DNA of 13,395 bases from the NCBI GenBank assembly GCA_029865675.1, contig JARXAU010000055.1, positions 1 to 13,395 on the forward strand. The letters are read 5' to 3'. Every line of letters starts with the position of its first letter. Position 1 is the first letter of the stretch. This document shows positions 6,891 through 13,395 of this stretch, piece by piece. Origin of the DNA: Rhodoferax sp. GTDB lineage: Bacteria; Pseudomonadota; Gammaproteobacteria; Burkholderiales; Burkholderiaceae_C. The position numbers and the translations under genes are program-made. The notes under the pieces are model-generated. The model was not told the origin of the DNA and did no database searches. It saw nothing but the letters and a program-made list of their open reading frames with translations.

Positions 6891-8270
6891 TTATTGGCTA
6901 TCTTCAAGAATGGTTTGGGCAAGCCTGGCGGTGTGCACCCGCAGCTCTGGCACGGCGATGGCTTCCCAGTGGGTTGCCTTGAGCATGGGCCCAACGTAAT
7001 AAATTCGGGGGAAATTGGGGTTGACCGTGTAATCAGCGGCCACACGAAACCCTATTTTCATCTCGTCCTGACTAAGGATGCCCTGGCTGGACAAAAACGA
7101 CACAAGCTCGTTGCCCGTTTTCGTAATGTCGTAGGTGGGGCCGGAACAATTGACAACAGCGCCGACTGTGAACGAATTTGCTTGGTGGGTGTGACGGCAT
7201 TTGGCGGTGACTTGGATATCACCATCCCTCTGGGTTCGGATGCTTTGGATGGCGTACGCGCCGATGGTGCTTCGGCCCTCATCAAAACTGGTGCGGAGCC
7301 TTTTGATAGCGAGGGGTGAGAGTCGGTGCCGAAGGACGTCCCAGTAAGGAACGACGTGCCGCAAAAACCGAGACTTCTCGGTTTTGGGCAGCGTCTGCCA
7401 AAGTGTTGGCGTGATGGGGCGCAAGGCATTGATGACATCGCGCCAGTTCACGTCAAGTTCGCTGATGAGTTGTCGCACTACTTTCACAACCGCGCGCAGT
7501 GAATGCGTACGCAACAGGGCCTCAAGCACTCGGTCTTGAACCATTTTTTGTAAAACTGGGTCTTTGTGAAACTCGCCAACCGGCCTGTGGCCCTGCGGAT
7601 GCAGGCCATGCCGACTGAACATCCAAATTCGCCGATCGGCGAGGGCAGTCTCTAGCCTAAATAAGGTGTCAATGGCGGTGTGGCCGGTGCCGACAATCAA
7701 TACATCTTTGTTTCTGGGAACGGAATCGATAGCGTGCACGTCCCATGGATTGTTGACGATCAGCGCTTTAGCGTCGACTTTGCCGGGCAGCAGTGCGTCG
7801 AGCGGCTTGGGGGCGAAATGGCCAAAGGACAAAACAACGCTGTGCGCGCCTATTTTGAGACCGCTGCTGCAATGCAGTTGGTAGCCGCTTGCGTCTTGGG
7901 TGAGCGAAATGACCCGCTCTTTTAAGAGCACTAGCTCGCCCATACTGGTTTGCGCAACACTGCTCAATCTTTGCTTGAGGTATTCGCCATAGATGCGCCT
8001 AGACACGAAGGATGATGAGACCAGAGCAGAGTCTTCTGCGTTGCAGTACTGCGCAAAGTCGTCCATCCGATCCGGAAACACGCTCATGTTTTGGGCGGGC
8101 ACATTGAGCACAAAGTTATCGTCAAAGGTCGAATAGGCAAGGCCCCCGCCATGGGGAGACTTTGCGTCGATCAAGATCACCCTCATCGGCGTCTTGGCTG
8201 CTTTTAACAAGTGGATGGCGGTTGTGGCCCCACTAAAGCCCGCACCAATAATTGCTACCAGTTTGATCAT
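6891..8270 (-). CDS. FAD/NAD(P)-binding protein, COG4529/YdhS-like (NAD_binding_9 type)
   Basis: A 459-residue predicted cytoplasmic flavoprotein. The N-terminal dinucleotide fold has GAGFSG at residues 9-14. The family-typical run HGGGLAYST (40-48), LNVPA (55-59) and MSVFPD (62-67) follows, as in COG4529/NAD_binding_9 proteins. A second nucleotide-binding motif GTGHTAID (194-201) and the SRHGLHPQGHRP segment (219-230) are also characteristic. The reaction is unknown for most of the family. Start support: AGGA 7 nt before the ATG. It is the first gene of the minus-strand operon and ends 8 bp before the cysD fusion, so it is very likely co-transcribed with cysD and cysNC. That suggests a link to sulfur metabolism or sulfation (inference). 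Expression probably depends on the divergent promoter region at 8290-8333. Confidence 0.85.
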   Translation of the reverse strand: MIKLVAIIGAGFSGATTAIHLLKAAKTPMRVILIDAKSPHGGGLAYSTFDDNFVLNVPAQNMSVFPDRMDDFAQYCNAEDSALVSSSFVSRRIYGEYLKQRLSSVAQTSMGELVLLKERVISLTQDASGYQLHCSSGLKIGAHSVVLSFGHFAPKPLDALLPGKVDAKALIVNNPWDVHAIDSVPRNKDVLIVGTGHTAIDTLFRLETALADRRIWMFSRHGLHPQGHRPVGEFHKDPVLQKMVQDRVLEALLRTHSLRAVVKVVRQLISELDVNWRDVINALRPITPTLWQTLPKTEKSRFLRHVVPYWDVLRHRLSPLAIKRLRTSFDEGRSTIGAYAIQSIRTQRDGDIQVTAKCRHTHQANSFTVGAVVNCSGPTYDITKTGNELVSFLSSQGILSQDEMKIGFRVAADYTVNPNFPRIYYVGPMLKATHWEAIAVPELRVHTARLAQTILEDSQ

Positions 8271-8289
8271 TTTTGATTCCTGCCCTCAT

Positions 8290-8333
8290 TTGTGCAAATT
8301 TATGCTTAAATTATAAAGTGTAAATTTGCACAA
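8290..8333. promoter_or_regulatory. Perfect 13-bp inverted repeat with overlapping divergent promoter-like boxes
   Basis: TTGTGCAAATTTA (8290-8302) and its exact reverse complement (8321-8333) flank an 18-bp AT-rich spacer. The arm centres are 31 bp apart, about three helical turns. For the plus strand, TTGTGC (8290-8295) and TATAAA (8312-8317) are 16 bp apart, facing cysQ. For the minus strand, a perfect TATAAT lies at 8315-8310, facing the FAD-protein/cys operon, with only a weak -35 (TGCTAT, 8338-8333). Both -10 boxes thus lie between the arms, the arrangement expected for a shared operator controlling both directions. The symmetry is seen directly; the operator role is inferred. Confidence 0.6.
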
Positions 8334-8474
8334 TAGCATGGTCGAATCGCATGCTTCAAAATCGAGCTGGTTCAGCTGGCTGCTGTTGAGCGCTTGGTTT
8401 GCCCCCACACTGCACGCAAGAGCAGCTAGCTAGGGTGTGGGCTGCGATTGAATCTAAATGAAAGGCTTGTTTGT

Positions 8475-9320
8475 ATGGCGGGGCTTAGGCTTGTGGATGA
8501 ACAGGATGTGCAATTTCTTGTTGACTTGGTGGATGACGCGGGGAGCGCCATCATGGCGATTTATGCAAAGCGTGGCAGCTTGCAGAGTGATTTAAAGGCC
8601 GACGGCTCCCCCCTGACGGATGCCGACCGGGCGTCGAACGATGTCTTGTTAACGCGCTTGTCCGCGCGTTGGCCAGAGATTCCGATACTGTCTGAGGAGA
8701 GCGTGAATTCATTTTCTGAAGGTGAGCAGCCTGCGCTGTATTGGGCGGTAGACCCCTTGGATGGCACGAAAGAGTTCATCAAAGGCAATGGCGAGTTCAC
8801 CGTCAACGTAGCGCTGGTAGTGCATGGCGAGCCGCAATTAGGGGTGGTGGGTGCACCAGCGCTGGGGCTTTTGTATTGGGGCGCTTTTGGCGAGACCTGC
8901 GCCTTTGCGGCGCGCGCCCAAAAGAGAGATGCCACGGGCTGGACGGACATCAAAGTGTCCGGCCTAGGGCTTGACCCTTCGAGCGATCAAAAACTGCGTG
9001 TGGCCATGAGCCGGTCCCACCCATCACCACAGCTGGCCGATTGGTTAAAGAAGTTCAAGTCGGTCGATGGCATCGATGTTGGGAGTTCATTGAAGTTCTG
9101 CCTGGTGGCCGAAGGGGCTGTGGATGTCTACCCCCGCTTTGGCCCAACCTGCATCTGGGATACCGCTGCAGGGCATGCTTTGGTCACGGCGGCTGGTGGC
9201 GTGGTAGCGCAACCGGACGGCTCGACACTGAGCTACCGCGAGCCCGCCAACACACTCAATCCATTTTTTATTGCGTGCGGACAGCGCGCGCCGGGTGTTG
9301 CTCTTGATGACAGGGTGTGA
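8475..9320 (+). CDS. cysQ: 3'(2'),5'-bisphosphate nucleotidase (CysQ)
   Basis: An inositol-monophosphatase-superfamily enzyme that hydrolyses PAP (and PAPS) to AMP/APS, clearing the inhibitory by-product of sulfotransferases and PAPS reductase. It is Mg-dependent and cytoplasmic. Numbering from the ATG at 8475 (281 aa): KADGSPLTDAD (41-51), SEE (73-75), AVDPLDGTKEFI (91-102) and the late metal-site motif CIWDTAAGHAL (226-236) are all intact. The frame is open from a TTG at 8448, but AAAGG at 8461-8465, 9 nt before the ATG at 8475, favours the later start, and homology begins only near VDLVDDAGSAIM. The gene is divergent from the cys operon and shares its 200-bp upstream region, consistent with joint control of PAPS formation and PAP removal. 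Its normal length and intact motifs make the assignment strong. Confidence 0.95.
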   Translation: MAGLRLVDEQDVQFLVDLVDDAGSAIMAIYAKRGSLQSDLKADGSPLTDADRASNDVLLTRLSARWPEIPILSEESVNSFSEGEQPALYWAVDPLDGTKEFIKGNGEFTVNVALVVHGEPQLGVVGAPALGLLYWGAFGETCAFAARAQKRDATGWTDIKVSGLGLDPSSDQKLRVAMSRSHPSPQLADWLKKFKSVDGIDVGSSLKFCLVAEGAVDVYPRFGPTCIWDTAAGHALVTAAGGVVAQPDGSTLSYREPANTLNPFFIACGQRAPGVALDDRV

Positions 9321-9438
9321 TGGGCGCACAGAGCCTGTTGATGGACCGAGCGTCGCTGCCGCACCCTGAGCACCAGCGGAGAAACCGCAAGCCCCACGGG
9401 TTGCAGCACCCCAATGCAACTGCCGCCAAAAACAAAGG

Positions 9439-11106
9439 TCAGTTCACCGCAAGCTGCACCGTAGCCTGAGCGCTTTGCCCTAAGTCGTTGGTAGTTTTTA
9501 ACCGCAGGGTGTAGTTGCCAGCGCGGGGCGCGGCCCATTTCACCAGCACGGACTGTCCGCTAGGAACGAGTTCGAGGCCTTGCGGCACGCCGGTGATGGT
9601 GATGGTCAGGCGCGCGGCGAGTGGGTCAGCGAACGAGATGCTGCCCGCAAAGGCGTCGCCAGCCCTTGCCGCCATGTCCCGGGCAGTGATCGTGGTGCTT
9701 GCGGCTTTAGCCTGCGGTGCAAAGCCTGCCTGTGCGGCAGGGCTTGCAGAAAACTGCGACAACAGTGCAAGCAAGCCGTCCACCTTGGGCGCGCCGAGCC
9801 CGGTCAAGGTGTCATAGCCCACCGATGCGCTGCAGCTGCTGCAGCTTCCGTGGGCACCCGTCGCCACGTCTCCGAAGGCGCTGAAGTAGTTGCCCGGCGC
9901 GCGCGCTATGGCCCCGTAGAGCAATGCATGCAGAGCGCCCAGGGGCGCCTTGGCGGCCAAGGCGCGTTGCGCGTTGCCCACGGCCACAATGCCGGCCCAT
10001 TGCGCCGTTGCCAGGCTCGTACCGGCGCCGCTGATCCACACGGGCTCAGACGCGCCCGGCTCTACGCGTGCAACATACTGGCCAGTGGCCGGGTCGGCAT
10101 TCATGGCCACATCGGCCACACCGCGAAACGCCTTGCCGCCCAAGCCAGGCACTGCGGCGCTTTGGTAATCGGGCGCGGGCGTGTAGGCGCTAAACCCACC
10201 GCCTGTGGCCGACCAACTGGTTTCGCTGCGCTGCCCCGTGTCTGAAAAGCGCAAGCTCGTGCCGCCCACCGCCAGCACGCGGGGCGATACCGCTGGCCAG
10301 TCCACTTGCGGCCCATGGTCGCCTGTGGCGGCCAGGTAGGTCATTTGGTCGCTGGCAAACACGCTGTCGACAAGATCGGTCCAGTTGCCCTCTTTGCCGC
10401 CAAAGCTCATCGACACCACGCCCGGCCCCATGTTGTTGGCCAGTTTGATCGCGCCTAACAAGCTCGTCAGCGAACTGTCTTGCGCTTCTATCAGCACCAA
10501 GCGCGCCAAGGGGGCCGTGGCGTGCGCCCACTGCACGTCCAAGGCAATCTCGGTGGCCCAGGCGTAGTCGTAGGCGGGTGCAGTGGCGCTAATGCCGCCA
10601 TCCGCCGTGCTCGGTGCCACGAGCAGCTCGCAGCCTGCGGTGGATGCACCGGCCAGTGGCAGCGCGCGGGGTGGCCCCAGCACCGTCACACTGCACGCGG
10701 GCAGGCCAAAGCGCGTGTTAAACGCCGCCAGCTCTTGGGCAATATAGGGGTCGTGAAAGGCGGCTATCAGGTAAATCGTCTGCCCCGCCCCCAATGCCGC
10801 TGCCTGGGCCGGCGTGAGCGCTGCGCCCGACGCGGGCAGGGCAGGCATGGTGTAGGCAGCGCGAATCTGGGCCGGGGTGTAGATGGTGTATTCCCCCACG
10901 CTGGCCATGGGCCGCATCACCTGCGCCGCCACTGCGGCGGGCAAGGGCGCCATGTTCAGCTCCAGCGTGACCGTGCCCAGGGCGCTGTCTGCGCCGCTGG
11001 TAGTTCCGCCCGAACCACCGCCGCAGCCCGCAAGCAGGGCGATGAAAAAAGTGATGACTATCCGATAAACCGCCCCTTGGCTGGCGGTGTGCAACCGTAA
11101 CAACAT
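9439..11106 (-). CDS. Sedolisin (S53) family serine-carboxyl peptidase, lipoprotein
   Basis: A predicted exported protease. Residues 15-28 (hydrophobic stretch ending LAGC) form a lipoprotein signal with Cys28 as the lipid-attachment site, followed by a GGGSGG linker; Gly at +2 fits outer-membrane sorting. The S53 catalytic set is visible: Glu186 and Asp190 in ATEIALDVQWAHATAP, the oxyanion Asp263 in ATGDHG, and Ser364 in GAGTSLATAQWAG. The Ca-site-like end FGDVATG...GYDTLTGLGAP (411-439) closes the catalytic domain and carries a small Cys-containing insert (SCSSC). YTPAQIRAAY (76-85) marks the catalytic-domain start, so only ~47 residues separate it from Cys28: the large prodomain common in S53 enzymes is missing or very short. 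Residues ~470-555 look like an Ig-type beta domain. AGGGAG (11120-11115) lies 8 nt before the ATG. Its substrate is unknown. Confidence 0.88.
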   Translation of the reverse strand: MLLRLHTASQGAVYRIVITFFIALLAGCGGGSGGTTSGADSALGTVTLELNMAPLPAAVAAQVMRPMASVGEYTIYTPAQIRAAYTMPALPASGAALTPAQAAALGAGQTIYLIAAFHDPYIAQELAAFNTRFGLPACSVTVLGPPRALPLAGASTAGCELLVAPSTADGGISATAPAYDYAWATEIALDVQWAHATAPLARLVLIEAQDSSLTSLLGAIKLANNMGPGVVSMSFGGKEGNWTDLVDSVFASDQMTYLAATGDHGPQVDWPAVSPRVLAVGGTSLRFSDTGQRSETSWSATGGGFSAYTPAPDYQSAAVPGLGGKAFRGVADVAMNADPATGQYVARVEPGASEPVWISGAGTSLATAQWAGIVAVGNAQRALAAKAPLGALHALLYGAIARAPGNYFSAFGDVATGAHGSCSSCSASVGYDTLTGLGAPKVDGLLALLSQFSASPAAQAGFAPQAKAASTTITARDMAARAGDAFAGSISFADPLAARLTITITGVPQGLELVPSGQSVLVKWAAPRAGNYTLRLKTTNDLGQSAQATVQLAVN

Positions 11107-11107
11107 G

Positions 11108-11143
11108 TGCCGAACTCCCTAGCGTGTGCTAAGAAGTTCGGCA
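11108..11143 (-). promoter_or_regulatory. Leader hairpin overlapping the Shine-Dalgarno of the S53 peptidase gene
   Basis: TGCCGAACT (11108-11116) and AGTTCGGCA (11135-11143) form a perfect 9-bp inverted repeat with an 18-nt loop. In the minus-strand mRNA the hairpin ends 1 nt before the ATG, and the AGGGAG ribosome-binding site lies at the loop/stem junction. Folding could limit ribosome access. No T-run follows, so it is not a terminator. Confidence 0.5.
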
Positions 11144-11182
11144 GAACGAGGGTTGGCTTAAGTGTTAAAAATGGTTAAAAAG

Positions 11183-11203
11183 GCAAATTTATGCACTAAA
11201 TTA
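11183..11203 (-). promoter_or_regulatory. AT-rich element matching the cys/cysQ operator region
   Basis: GCAAATTTATGC at 11183-11194 exactly repeats 8294-8305, and both are followed within 1-3 nt by TAAATTA. This copy lies 77-97 bp upstream of the S53 start codon, in an AT-rich stretch of otherwise GC-rich DNA. It may be part of the promoter or a binding site for a shared regulator. Confidence 0.35.
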
Positions 11204-11228
11204 AAAAATAATTACGGTGCTCGGGCAG

Positions 11229-11266
11229 AAAAAAACAGGGGCTTGCGCAGTTCCTATTGCACGCCC
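11229..11266 (-). terminator. Rho-independent terminator after the Ig-repeat protein gene
   Basis: On the minus strand, just past the stop at 11275, GGGC-GTGC pairs with GCGC-AA-GCCC (11266-11259 with 11248-11239; one G-U pair, a 2-nt bulge and a 10-nt loop). CTG and seven T residues (11235-11229) follow. This is a typical intrinsic terminator, and it separates the gene from the downstream peptidase gene. Confidence 0.75.
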
Positions 11267-11274
11267 GCGACCGT

Positions 11275-13395
11275 TTAGAGCACCACCTCAAACACCGCAT
11301 ACCGTCCGCTGTTGTCTGCCCCTACGTTCACCACACCACTTTGCGTCATGTAGTAGTGTTTGCCTGCCGACGCAAGGTCTGCTGCCCAATAGTCGCTGGA
11401 AGGCCAGTAATTTGCATTGAACTGCATGCTTTGCTGGTCGCGTGCCTTACCGTTGTAAGCATCCCAGATGGCGAGTAAGTCGTTGTAATCGTCGTTTATC
11501 GTGTTGTCGCCAGTTCTTTCTGCACCTATGCTTGTTCCATAGTGAGCATCAGTCACTTTTTCTAAGCCAGTAACGCCTATGGTTGCAAGCTTGGCAGTCA
11601 AGTCACCAAATCTATAAAGCCGCGTGCCGTCGTCTAATGTGGTGTCCAATGCACCGTTTAACACATTGTCCAAGACATCGTGGGTAACCGTGTTCTCGAC
11701 GCCATTTCCATCAGTGTCAAGCAAGTAATACCAGCGCCCACCGTCTACCTGAATCGGTTTAACTAGCTGGGCGTTAGTACCAAAGCCGCTGCCGGGAGGC
11801 AACACAATTGTTGCGTCCCCTGGACCTGGGGTGATAGTTAAGGTCGCATCTTGTGAAGTGACATTTCCCGCCAGGTCGGTGGCATCGACTTTGAAACTAT
11901 AACTCGCCTTGGTGGAATAAGACGGCGCAGCCTTTAGCGTTACAACACCGGTGTCAGCAATGTTGAAGTAAATCGCATCCGTGCCGCTTAAGGAATAAGT
12001 GACGCCATTGGCGTCTGTTGCAGTCGCTGTCAGTATGGTCGTGCCATCTGGCGTGCCGCTGGGTATGTTTGGAGACCAATTGGTGTTTGTGAAGACTGGC
12101 GCCGTGGTATCGACTTTGTAGTTGGCGTCGTGTGAGACAAACGCGTGGTCGCGGTTGGCGTCGTTACCAGCAGCGTCCTTGATAGTTCCTAAGAACAGCT
12201 GACTGGGACCGATGCCTATGCCGTTGTCGTCGTTTAGTGGATCTTTTAGTGGGTCGCCGTTTAGTTTATCCTCAATGGTGTAAACGAAGCGCAGCAGGGT
12301 CGAGGTGCTCGTTTTAGGGTCGTAGGTAGCCTTTGGGAATTGGTCGCCGATGTTGAGATACACGACGGGTAGCTCGCCGTTGACGTTGACGTCGACGTTG
12401 ACTGCCTCGCTCATGGTAACGGTTACGGTGACCGTGTCTCCTTTGTTAAGTAGCTTGTTTTGTATGCCGGTGGCGCTGGTGAAGGCGATCGAGCTCACAG
12501 TGGGCGCCGTGGTATCGATGGTGGGCAGCGCCTTGGTACCGGCGTCGATATCTGAAATTGCCCCGGTGTAGCTAAATGCGTTGCCCGCAGCGTCGCTGAT
12601 GCCTGCAATCAAGGCCGTCTTGAGCGCGGCCTCGTCAATCGTGGCCAGACCGTTCTGTCCGGCCGCTACGGTGTAGGTCAGGGTGCGCGTGGTGCTGCCC
12701 GCTGTGCCGCCCCAGGTGGCGGAGACGTCGTTGCCTGCGACTTTAAAGATGTTGCTGTTGGTAACGCTGGTCAGGCCGTTGACTGCGCCATCAAAGGTCA
12801 GCGTCAAGGTGATGGTCTCGCCTGCGCTGTTGCCTGGGGTACCGGCAATCGTGCCCAGGGAAGTCGAGGGCGCTGTGACGGTGCTCAGAGTGGGTGCTGC
12901 GGTGTCCAGGGTAAAGGACTTGGCGGTGCTGGCGGTGCTGGCGTTGCCCGCCTTATCGGTGACAACGGCGGTGAGGCTCTTGCTACCGTCAATGCCTAGG
13001 TCTGCCTTGGCAACGGTGAAGTCCACGTAGCCATTGGTGATGTGTGCTGCCGTCAGGGTGGCGGTCTTGGCGGTGCTAAAGCTTGTGTTGTTGAGCAAGA
13101 GTTCGACCTTGCCACCGACGTCAGGGGCGGTGTTGCCGGTCTTGGTAAAGCTCACGCGGATGGTGGTATTGGTGCTGGCCTCGGTGTTGTTGAGGTAGCC
13201 GTCGGAGAGCTTGGTGGTGGAGGACTCGGCCAGGGTGGGCACAGCCGGGGGCGTAGTGTCCACGGTGAACGCGGTGCCCGAGGAGGTGGTGGCGTTGCCT
13301 GCTGTGTCGGTGACGGTGATCGACGGCGTGTAAGTGCCATCAGACAGGGCATCGCCCACTGGCACGGTGATGCTGTAGGCGCCGGTGATGGCAGC
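11275..13395 (-). CDS. C-terminal part of a large Ig-like/cadherin-repeat surface or secreted protein (5' end outside window)
   Basis: The frame is open to the right edge, so the N-terminus is missing; the GTG at 13365 is not a real start. About 706 residues are visible. Numbering from 13365: tandem Ig-like repeats end in V/L/IDTxxP boundaries at about 36, 154, 284 and 419, each preceded by a D.AGN motif, as in bacterial adhesins and extracellular repeat proteins. Residues 422-513 look cadherin-like (ATATDANGVTYSLSG..., KVDATDLAGN). After a Pro/Gly linker comes a different C-terminal domain (536-696) with a calcium-loop-like DTDGNG (550-555) and YWPSSDYW...AVFEVV at the end, faintly like DUF1566 domains. 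Thr/Ser/Asp/Gly-rich and Cys-poor composition fits an extracellular protein. The secretion route cannot be judged: there is no clear RTX repeat or sorting signal in view. A role in adhesion or as a surface layer is an inference. Confidence 0.8.
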   Translation of the reverse strand, partial: AAITGAYSITVPVGDALSDGTYTPSITVTDTAGNATTSSGTAFTVDTTPPAVPTLAESSTTKLSDGYLNNTEASTNTTIRVSFTKTGNTAPDVGGKVELLLNNTSFSTAKTATLTAAHITNGYVDFTVAKADLGIDGSKSLTAVVTDKAGNASTASTAKSFTLDTAAPTLSTVTAPSTSLGTIAGTPGNSAGETITLTLTFDGAVNGLTSVTNSNIFKVAGNDVSATWGGTAGSTTRTLTYTVAAGQNGLATIDEAALKTALIAGISDAAGNAFSYTGAISDIDAGTKALPTIDTTAPTVSSIAFTSATGIQNKLLNKGDTVTVTVTMSEAVNVDVNVNGELPVVYLNIGDQFPKATYDPKTSTSTLLRFVYTIEDKLNGDPLKDPLNDDNGIGIGPSQLFLGTIKDAAGNDANRDHAFVSHDANYKVDTTAPVFTNTNWSPNIPSGTPDGTTILTATATDANGVTYSLSGTDAIYFNIADTGVVTLKAAPSYSTKASYSFKVDATDLAGNVTSQDATLTITPGPGDATIVLPPGSGFGTNAQLVKPIQVDGGRWYYLLDTDGNGVENTVTHDVLDNVLNGALDTTLDDGTRLYRFGDLTAKLATIGVTGLEKVTDAHYGTSIGAERTGDNTINDDYNDLLAIWDAYNGKARDQQSMQFNANYWPSSDYWAADLASAGKHYYMTQSGVVNVGADNSGRYAVFEVVL
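11827..13395 (-). repeat. Protein-level tandem Ig-like repeat array
   Basis: Three complete and one partial Ig-like repeats of about 118-136 residues, plus one cadherin-like repeat. They share D.AGN near the end of each unit and an (I/V/L)DT.AP or DTTPP junction. The repeats have diverged in DNA sequence, so recent slippage or recombination is not obvious. The array continues past the right edge. Confidence 0.7.

Noticed and set aside
8404..8441. 7-bp inverted repeat CCCACAC/GTGTGGG with AGCTAGCTAG between, upstream of cysQ
   Set aside because: Short arms with a 24-bp loop and no link to a start or T-run; it could be chance, and no riboswitch fold was recognised.
9580..10245. Plus-strand frame opposite the S53 peptidase (also 10480-11100)
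   Set aside because: Antisense to catalytic motifs of the peptidase; Arg/Gly/Ala-rich shadow frames.
12900..13395. CRISPR-like or DNA-level tandem repeats in the right part of the window
   Set aside because: The repetition is at protein level (diverged Ig-like units over 100 residues); no regularly spaced identical short repeats are present.

Overview
The window looks like part of a Burkholderiales (probably Comamonadaceae-type) chromosome. This is inferred from the GC-rich right-hand three quarters, the style of the CysD/CysNC/CysQ proteins, and the sedolisin lipoprotein and large Ig-repeat protein. No rRNA or other taxonomic marker is present. The first ~3.3 kb is visibly more AT-rich than the rest and uses more A/T-ending codons, as is typical of a surface-polysaccharide gene cluster acquired separately from its surroundings.

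Layout. (1) Positions 6-3016, plus strand: a PAPS-type sulfotransferase, a family 2/92-like glycosyltransferase 2 bp downstream of it, and, after a 294-bp AT-rich gap, a class I methyltransferase-like protein. These look like the right end of a glycan cluster that continues leftwards out of the window. (2) Positions 3301-8270, minus strand: a tight three-gene operon read right to left. It encodes a COG4529-like FAD/NAD(P)-binding protein, an oversized CysD (ATP sulfurylase small subunit) with a ~260-residue N-terminal extension that resembles a degenerate IS630-family transposase, and CysNC (GTPase subunit of ATP sulfurylase fused to APS kinase). (3) Positions 8475-9320, plus strand, divergent from that operon: CysQ, which removes the PAP by-product. 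The 200-bp divergent gap holds a perfect 13-bp inverted repeat with -10-like boxes for both directions in its spacer. (4) Positions 9439-11106, minus strand: a sedolisin (S53) peptidase with a lipoprotein signal. (5) Positions 11275 to the right edge, minus strand: the C-terminal ~700 residues of a large secreted-type protein made of tandem Ig-like repeats, a cadherin-like repeat and a distinct C-terminal domain. A clear rho-independent terminator follows it.

How the genes may work together: CysD with CysNC makes APS and then PAPS, the sulfotransferase uses PAPS to sulfate a glycan or carrier, and CysQ hydrolyses the PAP left over. No APS/PAPS reductase or sulfite reductase is visible here, so within this window the PAPS supply sits next to a sulfation function and not an assimilation pathway; this is an inference from context. 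The most unusual item is the transposase-derived HTH/DDE-like extension on CysD. The next most interesting are a beta-rich C-terminal module shared by the sulfotransferase and the glycosyltransferase, and the symmetric operator/promoter between the cys operon and cysQ.
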